Below are positions 1 to 8,667 of a stretch of 64,000 nucleotides of DNA, in pieces. The notes below the pieces were generated by a model, which was not told the DNA's origin, ran no database searches, and saw only the letters and a list, made by a program, of their open reading frames with translations. How positions within the stretch are numbered: the first letter of the stretch is position 1; each line of letters begins with the position of its first letter. A program made the translations under genes and the position numbers. Origin of the DNA: Flavobacterium araucananum (GTDB lineage: Bacteria > Bacteroidota > Bacteroidia > Flavobacteriales > Flavobacteriaceae); contig NZ_MUGS01000005.1 of NCBI RefSeq assembly GCF_002222055.1, positions 249,319-313,318 of the forward strand, written 5' to 3'.

Positions 1-1
1 A

Positions 2-295
2 AAAATATACGAAGATCCCGAAACGAAATATGTAGCATCACTTTTTGGAGAAGTAAATGAAGTTCCTACTCATTTATTACTTTCTTACGAAGATCAAACT
101 CATAAAACATTGGTCTATCCGCACCAGTTCAAAATGGTAGCAGAATCTAATTTGCCGGTAAAAATTAGAAGAACTTATTTTAGAGGAAATCACTATTTAA
201 TCGAAACAGTCTATAAAAGACAGCTTGTGTTCTTTGAAAGTGAAATTGATTTGCCACTTGAACAGGAAATATTTTTAGGCTTAAATTATTTATAA
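2..295 (+). CDS. ABC transporter ATP-binding protein, C-terminal fragment
   Basis: The reading frame is open from the first bases of the window and ends at the TAA at 293-295, so only the last ~97 residues are present. It begins with KIYEDPETKYVASLFGEVNE, which matches the conserved segment that follows the nucleotide-binding domain in spermidine/iron-type importer ATPases (usual form IYxxPxxxFVAxFxG). The rest looks like a small TOBE-type beta domain. Walker and signature motifs lie outside the window. Substrate cannot be inferred. A TTG-initiated sub-ORF at 110 is not a real start because the frame continues upstream. Confidence 0.75.
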   Translation, partial: KIYEDPETKYVASLFGEVNEVPTHLLLSYEDQTHKTLVYPHQFKMVAESNLPVKIRRTYFRGNHYLIETVYKRQLVFFESEIDLPLEQEIFLGLNYL

Positions 296-352
296 TTAGA
301 GAATGTGTCAATTAGAAAATTAGATAATTCTTTTTTTACTTAATAAAATAGT

Positions 353-390
353 AAACCCGACAGGCCTTTAAAAATCTGTCGGGTTTTTTA
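353..390. terminator. Bidirectional hairpin terminator
   Basis: AAACCCGACAG (353-363) pairs with CTGTCGGGTTT (376-386), followed by T-rich sequence. It lies between two convergent genes and the A-run on the left arm can serve as U-tract for the minus strand. Confidence 0.85.
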
Positions 391-411
391 TTTTAAATTG
401 TTTGAAGAAAT

Positions 412-2823
412 CTAGTTTTTCAAATACTTTTCTAAGAACTGATCTTGTTCCCAAAGCAGGTGCAAAATGTTTTCTTTGGCAACATAACTATGCGCTTCTT
501 TAGGCAAAATCACCATTCTGGTAGTTGCTCCCAAACCTTTTAAAGCCTGGTAGTAACGCTCTGTTTGCAAAGTAAAAGTTCCGGGATTATTATCTGCTTC
601 ACCATGAACTAATAAAAGAGGTGTTTTCATCTTGTCTGCATTCATAAAAGGAGACATCGCTGTGTAAACCTCAGGAGCTTCCCAGTAATTACGTTGCTCG
701 CTCTGGAAACCAAACGGGGTCAGAGTCCTGTTGTAAGCACCACTTCTGGCAATTCCGCAAGCAAAAAGATTAGAATGAGTCAATAAGTTTGCCGTCATAA
801 AAGCACCGTAAGAGTGTCCGCCAATCGCTACTTTCTTGCGGTTAATATATCCCAAAGCATCAACAGCATCAATTGCAGCAGCTGCATTATCTACAAGTTG
901 AGGTATAAAATTATCATTAGGTTCTGTGGTTCCTTCTCCAATAATAGGAAACGCAGCATCATCTAAAACCGCATAACCTTTGGTTACCCAATATACAAAC
1001 GATCCGTAATAAGGAACCGTAAATTCATTTGAGTTCTGAGTCGATTGTCCGGCGCTGTTTTTGTCTTTATATTCCGCTGGATAAGCCCAGATTAATAACG
1101 GCAATTTCTCTTTTTTGACTTTGTCATAACCGGCAGGCAAATATAAAGTTCCCGAAAGTTCAACACCATCTTTACGCTTGTATTTGATTACTTCCTTGCT
1201 TACGTTTTTAATGCTTTCAAACGGATTTTTGAATGCTGTTATTGGTGTTAGACTGTTTTGTTTTTTGATATTTCTGAAATAATAATTCGGAGCTTCGCTT
1301 TTAGACTGAATCTGAACTAAAATTTTGCCGGATTTTAAATCGCTAATTTCTAGTAAATCTTCTTTTTTGTCTTTGTAAGTTGAAGTGTAAATACGCTTGG
1401 ATTGCAAGGTTTTGATGTTGAATTCATCAATAAAAGGAAATTGACCTTCTTTTGTATATCCTTCACCAATACGATACGCATTGTCTTTTTCAAGTGCTAA
1501 AACGTATTTGTTGTATTCATTCTTTTTAGTCTCAAAAGCTCCCGGGTCAGAATAAACATCTTGCTGATTTCTATCTGTAATTATTTTTGGCTGCTGGGTT
1601 GTATTGGATGGATTAATCAAATATGTTTTGGTGTTACGGGTATCGTACCACTCATCTGTAAGAAAAGCAATATTGTCATTACCCCAAACAATGTTGTTGT
1701 AGCGTTGTGGTACTTTTACCAATGCAGTTGCATTATTTGCAAAAGGAGCTTCCCAAAGAAAAACTTCATCTCTAAAATCTACTTTATTTGCCGGATCTCC
1801 TTCGTCTAAAGCGACAACATACGATAATGTTGCAGGTTTATCATTTCTCCATGTCATCTCTCTCTTTCCTTTTCGAACCGCCATAAAACCTTTTGGGATC
1901 ACCTCGTTTAAAGGAACTTCGTTAACTGTTTTTACTTCTTTTCCTCTCGCATCATAAACAATTGTTTTAGACGGAAATCTATTTAGAGGAACTACATACG
2001 AAAACGGTTTTTGAATTGTAGTCAGCATAATATAATTACCATCCGGTGAGATTCTTTCTCCGGCATACATTGCTGCATCCTTGAACAAAGTAGCAGTTCC
2101 GTTTAGCGTAACTTTATACAATTCAGAAGTAATGATGTTTTCAAAATTAATTTCATCATTTTGATTTTTCAACATATCAGGATACGTTCTGTTTTGCGAT
2201 TTTGCTCCGGCTGTGCTTGAAATAATTGGTCCGGTTGGTAAATCTTTTTTAGCATCTAATAAAGGCTTTCTGTTTTTAGGAAGCATTTTTACCAAAACAG
2301 TTTCGCTGTCTAAAAACCAGCTGAACGGATTGCCAAGATTTGCATTTACAGTAGCTTCTGTAAGTTTGGTTGCTTTTGCAGTCGCAACATCCAAAACCCA
2401 AAGTTCTACACCAGTGGCAACGGTATTCGAAAACAAAATTTTCTTATCGTTTGGCGACCAGGAAATATTACTGATTTTAGGATTTTCAGGCAGACCTACG
2501 ACCTGAATTTCATCTTTTTCACTAACTTTTCTTAGTTTAAGATTGATCGTATATGTTACCGTGCTCGAAATATTGGTAACGGGATTAATTCTTAAGCCGC
2601 CTAAACGGAGCTCTTCCTGATTTAAGTCGTCTAAAGTTTTGTATGTGTTTCTATACAAAAATAGTATATTCTCGTTTTTAGTATCCATAGATACTGTTGG
2701 AGCCTTTTGGTAATCGGCTAAATCTAAGATAGATTTAGATGGTTTTTGATAGGTTAAGTTTTCTTGAGCAAAGGCAAAAAAGCCAATGTTTAGAAATAAG
2801 AGGAGAGTAACCTTTAATTTCAT
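412..2823 (-). CDS. Secreted S9-family (prolyl oligopeptidase-type) serine peptidase
   Basis: 803 aa with an N-terminal signal peptide ending near AFA-QE. The N-terminal two thirds look like a WD/beta-propeller region (for example ISNISWSPNDKKILFSN); the C-terminal third is an alpha/beta-hydrolase domain. The catalytic triad is visible: Ser671 in GGHSYGAF, Asp744 in HGEADNNPG and His778 in PKEAHSY. The sequence resembles the glutamyl endopeptidase/prolyl tripeptidyl peptidase branch of S9, so a role in degrading exported peptides in the periplasm is likely; exact specificity is not readable. It stands alone, convergent with the upstream ABC gene and divergent from the FabH gene. Confidence 0.88.
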   Translation of the reverse strand: MKLKVTLLLFLNIGFFAFAQENLTYQKPSKSILDLADYQKAPTVSMDTKNENILFLYRNTYKTLDDLNQEELRLGGLRINPVTNISSTVTYTINLKLRKVSEKDEIQVVGLPENPKISNISWSPNDKKILFSNTVATGVELWVLDVATAKATKLTEATVNANLGNPFSWFLDSETVLVKMLPKNRKPLLDAKKDLPTGPIISSTAGAKSQNRTYPDMLKNQNDEINFENIITSELYKVTLNGTATLFKDAAMYAGERISPDGNYIMLTTIQKPFSYVVPLNRFPSKTIVYDARGKEVKTVNEVPLNEVIPKGFMAVRKGKREMTWRNDKPATLSYVVALDEGDPANKVDFRDEVFLWEAPFANNATALVKVPQRYNNIVWGNDNIAFLTDEWYDTRNTKTYLINPSNTTQQPKIITDRNQQDVYSDPGAFETKKNEYNKYVLALEKDNAYRIGEGYTKEGQFPFIDEFNIKTLQSKRIYTSTYKDKKEDLLEISDLKSGKILVQIQSKSEAPNYYFRNIKKQNSLTPITAFKNPFESIKNVSKEVIKYKRKDGVELSGTLYLPAGYDKVKKEKLPLLIWAYPAEYKDKNSAGQSTQNSNEFTVPYYGSFVYWVTKGYAVLDDAAFPIIGEGTTEPNDNFIPQLVDNAAAAIDAVDALGYINRKKVAIGGHSYGAFMTANLLTHSNLFACGIARSGAYNRTLTPFGFQSEQRNYWEAPEVYTAMSPFMNADKMKTPLLLVHGEADNNPGTFTLQTERYYQALKGLGATTRMVILPKEAHSYVAKENILHLLWEQDQFLEKYLKN

Positions 2824-2867
2824 AATTTGAATTTTAGTGGTTTAAAAAAAATGCTATTCATATTGTT

Positions 2868-3057
2868 TGACTAAAGTACTTTAAACTTGTTACATTTTAT
2901 TTGTTATTTTTCATACTTTTCATCTTTTTGAGATAAAAGCTGGTTTTTTGCAAGATAAATGGTTTTAAAAGGTTGTATATTTAAAGTATATTAAATTGCT
3001 AATAACGAAAAAAATAGTAATTTGTACGCTTATGTTTTAAAGTATACTTAAATTTGC
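2868..3057. promoter_or_regulatory. Three related AAAGTA palindromes in the peptidase/fabH divergent region
   Basis: AAAGTACTTT (2873-2882) is a perfect palindrome. TTTAAAGTATATTAAATTGC (2980-2999) and the related TTTAAAGTATACTTAAATTTGC (within 3035-3057, containing the perfect palindrome AAGTATACTT) are near-direct repeats. They could be operator sites for a regulator of the synthase gene. This is inferred from sequence symmetry only. Confidence 0.4.
3022..3056 (+). promoter_or_regulatory. Candidate fabH promoter
   Basis: TAAATTTG at 3049-3056 fits the Bacteroidota -7 consensus TAnnTTTG; TTG at 3022-3024 lies 24 nt upstream, slightly long for a -33 element. The ATG is 31 nt downstream. Confidence 0.5.
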
Positions 3058-3087
3058 AATCCAATTTTTAACAAACAATAAAAGAAT

Positions 3088-4095
3088 ATGTATCATTCAA
3101 AAATAGCAGGCTTAGGATATTATGTTCCTTCAAATGTTGTAACCAATGACGATTTATCTAAGCTTATTGATACCAATGACGAATGGATTCAGGAGCGTAC
3201 AGGAATTCAGGAGCGCAGACATATTATTCGCGGCGAGGATACCACAACTACAATGGGAGTAAAAGCAGCTAAAATTGCTATAGAACGTTCTGGCATAGCC
3301 AAAGAAGATATCGATTTTGTAGTTTTTGCTACATTAAGTCCGGATTACTATTTTCCAGGGCCAGGAGTTTTAGTACAACGTGATTTAGGATTAAGAACCG
3401 TTGGGGCACTAGATGTTAGAAATCAATGTTCTGGATTTGTTTATGCCATTTCGGTTGCAGATCAATACATTAAAACCGGAATGTATAAAAATATTCTGGT
3501 AATTGGTTCAGAGGTACATTCAACCGGATTAGACATGACTACTCGTGGTCGTGGTGTTTCTGTAATTTTTGGAGATGGAGCAGGAGCAGCAGTTTTAAGC
3601 CGTGAAGAAGATTTGACCAAAGGAATTTTATCGACACATTTACATTCAGAAGGGCAACATGCAGAAGAATTAGCTTTGCAGGCACCGGGAATGGGAGCAC
3701 GTTGGGTAACTGATATTTTGGCTGATAATGACCCGAACGACGAAAGTTATTATCCGTACATGAACGGACAATTTGTATTTAAAAATGCAGTAGTTCGTTT
3801 TGCCGAAGTAATTAACGAAGGTCTGGAAGCAAACGGTTTACAAGTTTCAGATATCGATATGTTGATTCCCCATCAGGCAAATTTAAGAATTTCACAATTC
3901 ATTCAGAACAAGTTCAAACTAACAGATGATCAGGTTCATAATAATATCCAGAAATACGGTAACACAACCGCAGCCTCTATCCCTATTGCTTTGACTGAAG
4001 CTTGGGAACAAGGAAAAATCAAATCCGGAGATACAGTTGTTTTAGCTGCTTTTGGTAGTGGTTTTACCTGGGCAAGTGCTATCATTAAATGGTAA
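3088..4095 (+). CDS. fabH: 3-oxoacyl-ACP synthase III (FabH-type)
   Basis: 335 aa, standard length for FabH, which condenses acetyl- or branched acyl-CoA with malonyl-ACP to start fatty acid synthesis. The thiolase-fold triad is intact: Cys114 in RNQCSGF, His262 in IPHQANLR and Asn292 in GNTTAAS; GDGAGAAVL is the usual mid-protein motif. It is monocistronic here, not in a plsX-rpmF-fabH cluster, so it may be a second FabH-like enzyme dedicated to a special primer or secondary lipid rather than the only housekeeping copy; that is inference. The ATG at 3088 follows a typical A-rich leader. Confidence 0.88.
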   Translation: MYHSKIAGLGYYVPSNVVTNDDLSKLIDTNDEWIQERTGIQERRHIIRGEDTTTTMGVKAAKIAIERSGIAKEDIDFVVFATLSPDYYFPGPGVLVQRDLGLRTVGALDVRNQCSGFVYAISVADQYIKTGMYKNILVIGSEVHSTGLDMTTRGRGVSVIFGDGAGAAVLSREEDLTKGILSTHLHSEGQHAEELALQAPGMGARWVTDILADNDPNDESYYPYMNGQFVFKNAVVRFAEVINEGLEANGLQVSDIDMLIPHQANLRISQFIQNKFKLTDDQVHNNIQKYGNTTAASIPIALTEAWEQGKIKSGDTVVLAAFGSGFTWASAIIKW

Positions 4096-4120
4096 ATTAA
4101 TTCATCTTGCATTATATTTT

Positions 4121-4153
4121 AAAACCTGCTCTTTTTAAGGGCAGGTTTTTTTA
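4121..4153 (+). terminator. Terminator downstream of fabH
   Basis: AAAACCTGC (4121-4129) pairs with GCAGGTTTT (4141-4149), followed by a T-run to 4152. Confidence 0.85.
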
Positions 4154-4185
4154 TACTTTCGTGTTTTGTTAGGTAATCTTGTCTT

Positions 4186-4669
4186 TGCGAGGAGCGAAGT
4201 CGAAGCCTACGTTCCAATTGGCACGCCTTCGACTTCGCTCAGGAAGACAAACGAGATTTCTTGTGCTTTGTTTATTTAGATTTTCTATGTCAGGCTGAGC
4301 GAAGTCGAAGCTCACGTTCCAATTGGCACGCCTTCGACTTCGCTCAGGAAGACAAACGAGATTTCTTGTGCTTTGTTTATTTAGATTTTCTATGTCAGGC
4401 TGAGCGAAGTCGAAGCTCACGTTCCAATTGGCACGCCTTCGCCTTCGCTCAGGAAGACAAACGAGATTTCTTGTGCTTTGTTTATTTAGATTTTCTATGT
4501 CAGGCTGAGCGAAGTCGAAGCCTACGTTCCAATTGGTATGCCTTCGACTTCGCTCAGGAAGACAAACGAGATTTCTTGTGCTTTGTTTATTTAGATTTTC
4601 TATGTCAGGCTGAGCGAAGTCGAAGCCCACGTTCCAATTGGCAAGCCTTCGACTCCGCTCAGGATGACA
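4186..4669. repeat. Tandem array of 105-bp REPIN-like units
   Basis: The marker GTTCCAATTG recurs at 4211, 4316, 4421, 4526 and 4631, an exact 105-bp period: four full units plus partial ends. Each unit carries CTGAGCGAAGTCGAAG (for example 4295-4310) and its inverted copy CTTCGACTTCGCTCAG (4332-4347) around a 21-nt loop, then a ~52-bp spacer that is nearly invariant. Because 105 is a multiple of three and the repeat lacks stops in some frames, long overlapping ORFs appear on both strands; I regard these as artefacts. Copies differ by a few substitutions (CTTCGCCTTCGC near 4438, GACTCCGC near 4650). The paired inverted repeats resemble the REP/REPIN elements of Pseudomonas in architecture, not in sequence. 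Confidence 0.93.
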
Positions 4670-4736
4670 TCCCGAATAAAGAGAATTTAATTTTGAAACA
4701 TTTTTCTTACTTTTGAGTTTCTAAAAAAGTGAGTAA

Positions 4737-5060
4737 ATGAAAAGGTATTATGTTTATATATTAAAATGTTCTGATGATAGTTATTACACAGGAGTTACAA
4801 ATGATGTAGAAAGAAGATTTAATGAACATTGTTTTGGTTTAAATAAAGGAAGTTACACTTATGATAAGAGACCTCTTGAATTGGTTTTTTGTACTGAATT
4901 TAATGAAGTGAATCAAGCTATCGTATTCGAAAAATAAGTAAAAGGCTGGAGTAGAAAAAAGAAAGAAGCCATAATAAATGATAAGTGGGAAGATTTAAAA
5001 AAACTTTCGGAATGTTTAAATGAAACTACACATAAAAATTTTCATAAAAAGAATGTTTAG
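4737..5060 (+). pseudogene. GIY-YIG endonuclease (YhbQ/UPF0213-like) with in-frame stop
   Basis: The frame starts MKRYYVYILKCSDDSYYTGV, the GIY-YIG signature of the small single-domain family, followed by the conserved Arg segment VERRFNEH. A TAA at 4935-4937 (codon 67) ends the first ORF right after IVFEK. Translation continues in the same frame as VKGWSRKKKEAIINDKWEDL and runs to the TAG at 5058-5060, about 107 codons in all. The family normally has EKQ(I/V)KGWSRKKKEAL here, so the stop corresponds to a CAA-to-TAA change of the Gln after the conserved Glu. No indel is needed. The gene lies between the 105-bp repeat array and another copy of the same inverted pair. Probably a recent nonsense mutation. 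Confidence 0.85.
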
Positions 5061-5075
5061 TAGTAAATTAGCCCA

Positions 5076-5250
5076 CGACTTCGCTCCGGGTGATATTAGG
5101 TTTAATTGATGTTTTGTCTATAAGATTTGTCAGTCTGAGCGAAGTCGAAGACACGTTACAATTGGCGCGCCTTCGACTTCGCTCAGGATGACATTTAGTT
5201 ACAATTATTGTTTAGAGAAAATATGTAAATCTGAGCGAAGTTGCAGACCT
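5076..5250. repeat. Further copies of the TTCGACTTCGCTCAG inverted pair
   Basis: CTGAGCGAAGTCGAAG (5135-5150) and CTTCGACTTCGCTCAG (5171-5186) form a complete inverted pair around a 20-nt loop, with the same CACGTT.CAATTGGC.CGC loop core as the tandem array upstream. Degenerate single arms sit at about 5076-5090 and 5232-5246. The GIY-YIG pseudogene is therefore bracketed by the same element on both sides. Confidence 0.88.
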
Positions 5251-5266
5251 TTTTTAAATAATCAAA

Positions 5267-5938
5267 ATGAAAAAAAATCAACTGGAAATAGCCTGTTTCA
5301 ATTACGAATCGGCAATAATTGCACAAGATAATGGTGCAGACAGAATCGAATTATGCGAAAACATGCAATTGGGCGGCATAACGCCAAATGCTGTTTTGGC
5401 AGTACGAGTTCGTGAAATAGTATCGATCAAAATGCATGTTATTATCAGACCGCGAGGAGGGGATTTTAATTATACCGATGATGAATTTATTGAAATGAAA
5501 CAAGATATAAAACACCTTAAAAAATTGGGTATTGATGGTTTTGTTTTCGGGATTTTAAATTCGGACGGAAGCGTTAATAAAAAACAAAATCAGGAATTGG
5601 TCAATTTGGCAAGTCCGCTTTCCTGTACTTTTCATCGTGCTTTTGATGTTGTCAAATCTATAGAGCAAGGTCTGGAAGATGTAATTGATTGTGGTTTTCA
5701 AACGATTTTAACTTCGGGAAGAGGAAAAAATGTCGAAGAAGGAATTGCTGATTTAGAACTGATTCAGAAACTGGCCAAAGGCCGAATCGAAATTATGCCG
5801 GGAGGTGGTTTAAGATCTTCGAACATTAAACTGCTGCAAGAAAAACTAGAGCCTACATTTTACCATTCATCAGCCATTACAAATGGCACCGAAACTGCAA
5901 ATCCGGAAGAGATAAAAGAATTAAAGGATTTTTTATAA
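5267..5938 (+). CDS. cutC: Copper homeostasis protein CutC
   Basis: 223 aa TIM-barrel protein of the CutC family (usual length 210-250). Recognisable family segments are LEIACFNYESA near the N-terminus, GADRIELCEN, IIRPRGGDF, CTFHRAFDV, ILTSGR and IMPGGGLR. CutC is linked to copper tolerance in bacteria, although its biochemical activity is unsettled. The ATG at 5267 follows an A-rich stretch directly after degenerate repeat arms. It appears monocistronic, ending before a large inverted repeat. Confidence 0.9.
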   Translation: MKKNQLEIACFNYESAIIAQDNGADRIELCENMQLGGITPNAVLAVRVREIVSIKMHVIIRPRGGDFNYTDDEFIEMKQDIKHLKKLGIDGFVFGILNSDGSVNKKQNQELVNLASPLSCTFHRAFDVVKSIEQGLEDVIDCGFQTILTSGRGKNVEEGIADLELIQKLAKGRIEIMPGGGLRSSNIKLLQEKLEPTFYHSSAITNGTETANPEEIKELKDFL

Positions 5939-5942
5939 AATA

Positions 5943-6164
5943 TTAACCCGTTGGGTGTAATTAATTTAACACAAAGAAACATAACTTTTGAACCTTCAAA
6001 AAAGGCGTTTCACTTATTTAAAACGCACATAGCCAGGCTATGGGAAAGAAATGTATTTCTTTTTGCATTCTTTTTAGCTAAAAAAATCTATGTTTCTATG
6101 TGTTAAATATATATTTTGACCCAAGCCAAGCGAACAGACGAAGTAATTACACCCGACGGGTTAA
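5943..6164. repeat. 222-bp imperfect palindrome
   Basis: Outer arms TTAACCCGTTGGGTGTAATTA (5943-5963) and its complement at 6144-6164 match at 20 of 21 positions. Inner arms TTAACACAAAGAAACATA (5966-5983) and 6089-6106 match at 17 of 18. The middle (about 5984-6088) contains a shorter palindrome around CATAGCC-AGGCTATG. It fills most of the 314-bp gap between cutC and the next gene and has no ORF. Confidence 0.85.
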
Positions 6165-6176
6165 AATATTAAATAA

Positions 6177-6215
6177 GAAAAGCCTGAAGTTGGCAAACTC
6201 CAGGCTTTTCTTTTT
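6177..6215. terminator. Bidirectional terminator between cutC and the barrel gene
   Basis: GAAAAGCCTG (6177-6186) pairs with CAGGCTTTTC (6201-6210), with AGTT/AACT extending the stem across a GGCA loop, followed by TTTTTC. Confidence 0.85.
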
Positions 6216-6252
6216 CTACAAGAACTATTAAAATCTACTAGTAAAAGTGGGA

Positions 6253-8667
6253 TTAAAACATTCCGCCACCACCTTTATTAGTGTTATCTTCTCTTTGTTT
6301 ACGTTCCAGGTTTTTGATTTTTGCTCCACCAAAATTATAGGTTAATCCTAAATAAACAGTTTGACTTTCCCATTTAAATTGTCCTGACTGAGGATAAGGA
6401 TACATTGTATCAAAAGCATATTTCATAGTATTAAAGACATCATTAAAACGTAAACTAATGTTCATCTTGCTGTCTAACAATGTATAACGCGAACCCATGT
6501 CCATTTTGTACATTTCATGGCTATTATTTTGAAGTCCATCAACAGCACCTCTGTAAAATCCGAATAATAAAAAGCTTAAACGTTTGTTTACTTTAAAGTT
6601 TGAGTTCATACGACCATTAAATGCAGCAACAGTAACTTTTCTTTCGATTGGATTACTTGTTTTTGTAATTGGGTCAAACAAAAACACAACTCCTTGTTGA
6701 TTGATGCTCGAGAAATCGATAGACGGCTGGATATCCCACCATTTTGTGATTTTGTAATTGAAAGAAACCTCGAAACCATAAGAAGTATTGTGATCATAAT
6801 TTGTAAAAGTCATGATTTGCTTGTTACCACTAGGGTCTGTGTCGTCCGGATATAAAATTCTACTAATTTGATCGTTAATGCTTCTAACAAAAATACCGGT
6901 AGTAAAACTTCCTTTTTCAAGAGTTTTTGTATAGTTTATTTCTACCGAGTTGGTAAACTGAGGTCTTAACTCCGGATTTCCCAATGAAGTTACTAACGGA
7001 GTAGAAAACTCACGAATAGGTTTTGTTTGTTCTAAACTAGGGCGGTCTACACGACGGCTATAGCTAAATTGAAAAGTATTTTTCTCATTCAGATTATAAG
7101 TAAAATAAGCCGATGGATATAAAGTAATATAATCATCATCAAATTTAGTTTCGCCATGGTTTAAGTTAGCAGCTACTTTATAGCTTTCAAAACGAGCCCC
7201 TAATTGGTAGCTGAATTTTTTAAATTTTTGACCAAAAGTAACATAGGCAGAATAAATATCAGTATCATACGTATAATTAGAAACAGGAACCGCTGCAAGT
7301 GGGTTTCCGGTAATATAATCGTTATCTGTTTTAGTAATTCTCGCTTCGGCACCAGCTTCAAGAGTAGTTTTATCGTTTAACGGATTTACGTAATCAACAT
7401 TCAAAGTACTTAGTTTACGGGTTCCTCTAATATAATCATCATAAAGAACACTGTTTACAGTATTGTCAAGTTTTGTGGACTGTGTATCAAAAGAAGCATA
7501 TTGCGTTTCTTTGTTGTCACTATAGTTTCCTTCAAAATCTAAAGTATGACCTTCTTTTTTAAAGATGTGTTTGTATGCTAAATTATAAGTTCCAACCTGA
7601 TCCGGACCTGAGTATTTTGATTTTTGAAAAATGTTGGCCAAATCAGAATCGGTTACATTTTTGTAATCAATGTTGGTGTCTACAAAACCTTTTCCGTTAG
7701 ATTTATTTTGGTTCGTATAAAATGATAAAGTGTTATGATCGTCGATTAAATAATCCATTCCAATTTTGTACAAATACGAATCATTCTCATTTTTGATATT
7801 CAAATTTTGAGTAATGTCCTGATCTACTCTTGAAATATGGCCGTCATTAAAATACGTTCCAAAGTTTTGACCTACGTTTCCAAAGAAATTTACTTTACCT
7901 GTTTTATAGTTTAAATTTAAAGATTGGTTGTATTTTGCCGTTTCTCCAAAAGTAATTCCCCCGCTATAAGTTCCGTTAAAACCAGTATTTGCATTTTTAT
8001 GCAAAACGATATTAATGATCCCTGACATTCCTTCGGGATTGTATTTTGCGCTTGGATTTGTAATCAACTCAATTTTTTTGATAGAAGTTGATGGTATTTG
8101 TTTCAACAATTGAGCAGGATCAATATTCGATGGTCTTCCGTCTATTAAAACACGTACATTGTCATTTCCGCGAAGAGAAAGTTTTCCGTCCTGATCAACA
8201 TTTACAGACGGAATGTTGTTCATAATATCAGATGCCGAAGCTCCCGCAGTAGTAAGGTCTTTTCCCACAGTGATTACTTTACGGTCGATTTTTTGTTCTA
8301 TTGTCGAGCGATCACTTACAATATTTACGCCTTTAAGTTGTGTAGCTTCTTCTTCAAGAGAAACATTGAGAGTTGCTGTTTTTTTAGCATCGCTTAAAAT
8401 AATTGCCGCAACATATTTTTTAAACCCAATGTATTGAATTTCGATCGTATAACTTTTTAAAGCTAAATTTTTGATCGTGTAAGTTCCATTTTCGTCTGTG
8501 TTAACACCAGTAACGACTTTTCCGTTGTCTTTGATTGAGACTGTTGCGTAAGAAATAGGGGCGTTATTTGATTTTTCGATAATTTTTCCCGAAACCGTTC
8601 CCGCGTTCTGGGCATGAGCTGTTGCAATTACACCCAGTAATGCGAACAGAAAGAATTTTAATTTCAT
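6253..8667 (-). CDS. Outer-membrane beta-barrel protein (TonB-dependent receptor-like, OMP_b-brl_3 type)
   Basis: 804 aa with a signal peptide (MKLKFFLFALLGVIATAHAQ). Residues ~22-110 form a carboxypeptidase-regulatory-like domain (VSGKIIEKSNNAPISYATV), followed by a plug-like domain (ASDIMNNIPSVNVDQDG, VLIDGRPSNI, GIINIVL) and a C-terminal barrel ending LGLTYNFGG plus a short charged tail. This order is typical of Bacteroidota outer-membrane proteins of the barrel-family-3 class. The substrate is unknown; there is no SusD partner or other transport gene next to it. It is transcribed alone between two terminator-like structures. Confidence 0.85.
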   Translation of the reverse strand: MKLKFFLFALLGVIATAHAQNAGTVSGKIIEKSNNAPISYATVSIKDNGKVVTGVNTDENGTYTIKNLALKSYTIEIQYIGFKKYVAAIILSDAKKTATLNVSLEEEATQLKGVNIVSDRSTIEQKIDRKVITVGKDLTTAGASASDIMNNIPSVNVDQDGKLSLRGNDNVRVLIDGRPSNIDPAQLLKQIPSTSIKKIELITNPSAKYNPEGMSGIINIVLHKNANTGFNGTYSGGITFGETAKYNQSLNLNYKTGKVNFFGNVGQNFGTYFNDGHISRVDQDITQNLNIKNENDSYLYKIGMDYLIDDHNTLSFYTNQNKSNGKGFVDTNIDYKNVTDSDLANIFQKSKYSGPDQVGTYNLAYKHIFKKEGHTLDFEGNYSDNKETQYASFDTQSTKLDNTVNSVLYDDYIRGTRKLSTLNVDYVNPLNDKTTLEAGAEARITKTDNDYITGNPLAAVPVSNYTYDTDIYSAYVTFGQKFKKFSYQLGARFESYKVAANLNHGETKFDDDYITLYPSAYFTYNLNEKNTFQFSYSRRVDRPSLEQTKPIREFSTPLVTSLGNPELRPQFTNSVEINYTKTLEKGSFTTGIFVRSINDQISRILYPDDTDPSGNKQIMTFTNYDHNTSYGFEVSFNYKITKWWDIQPSIDFSSINQQGVVFLFDPITKTSNPIERKVTVAAFNGRMNSNFKVNKRLSFLLFGFYRGAVDGLQNNSHEMYKMDMGSRYTLLDSKMNISLRFNDVFNTMKYAFDTMYPYPQSGQFKWESQTVYLGLTYNFGGAKIKNLERKQREDNTNKGGGGMF

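Noticed and set aside
4186..4669. Possible CRISPR array
   Set aside because: Whole 105-bp units, including the would-be spacers, are nearly identical; no cas genes are near.
4169..4716. Two antiparallel ORFs of 153 and 151 codons (4169-4630 minus, 4261-4716 plus) with 35-residue repeats
   Set aside because: They are translations of the 105-bp repeat in both strands; the period is a multiple of three, and no homologous protein family is recognised.
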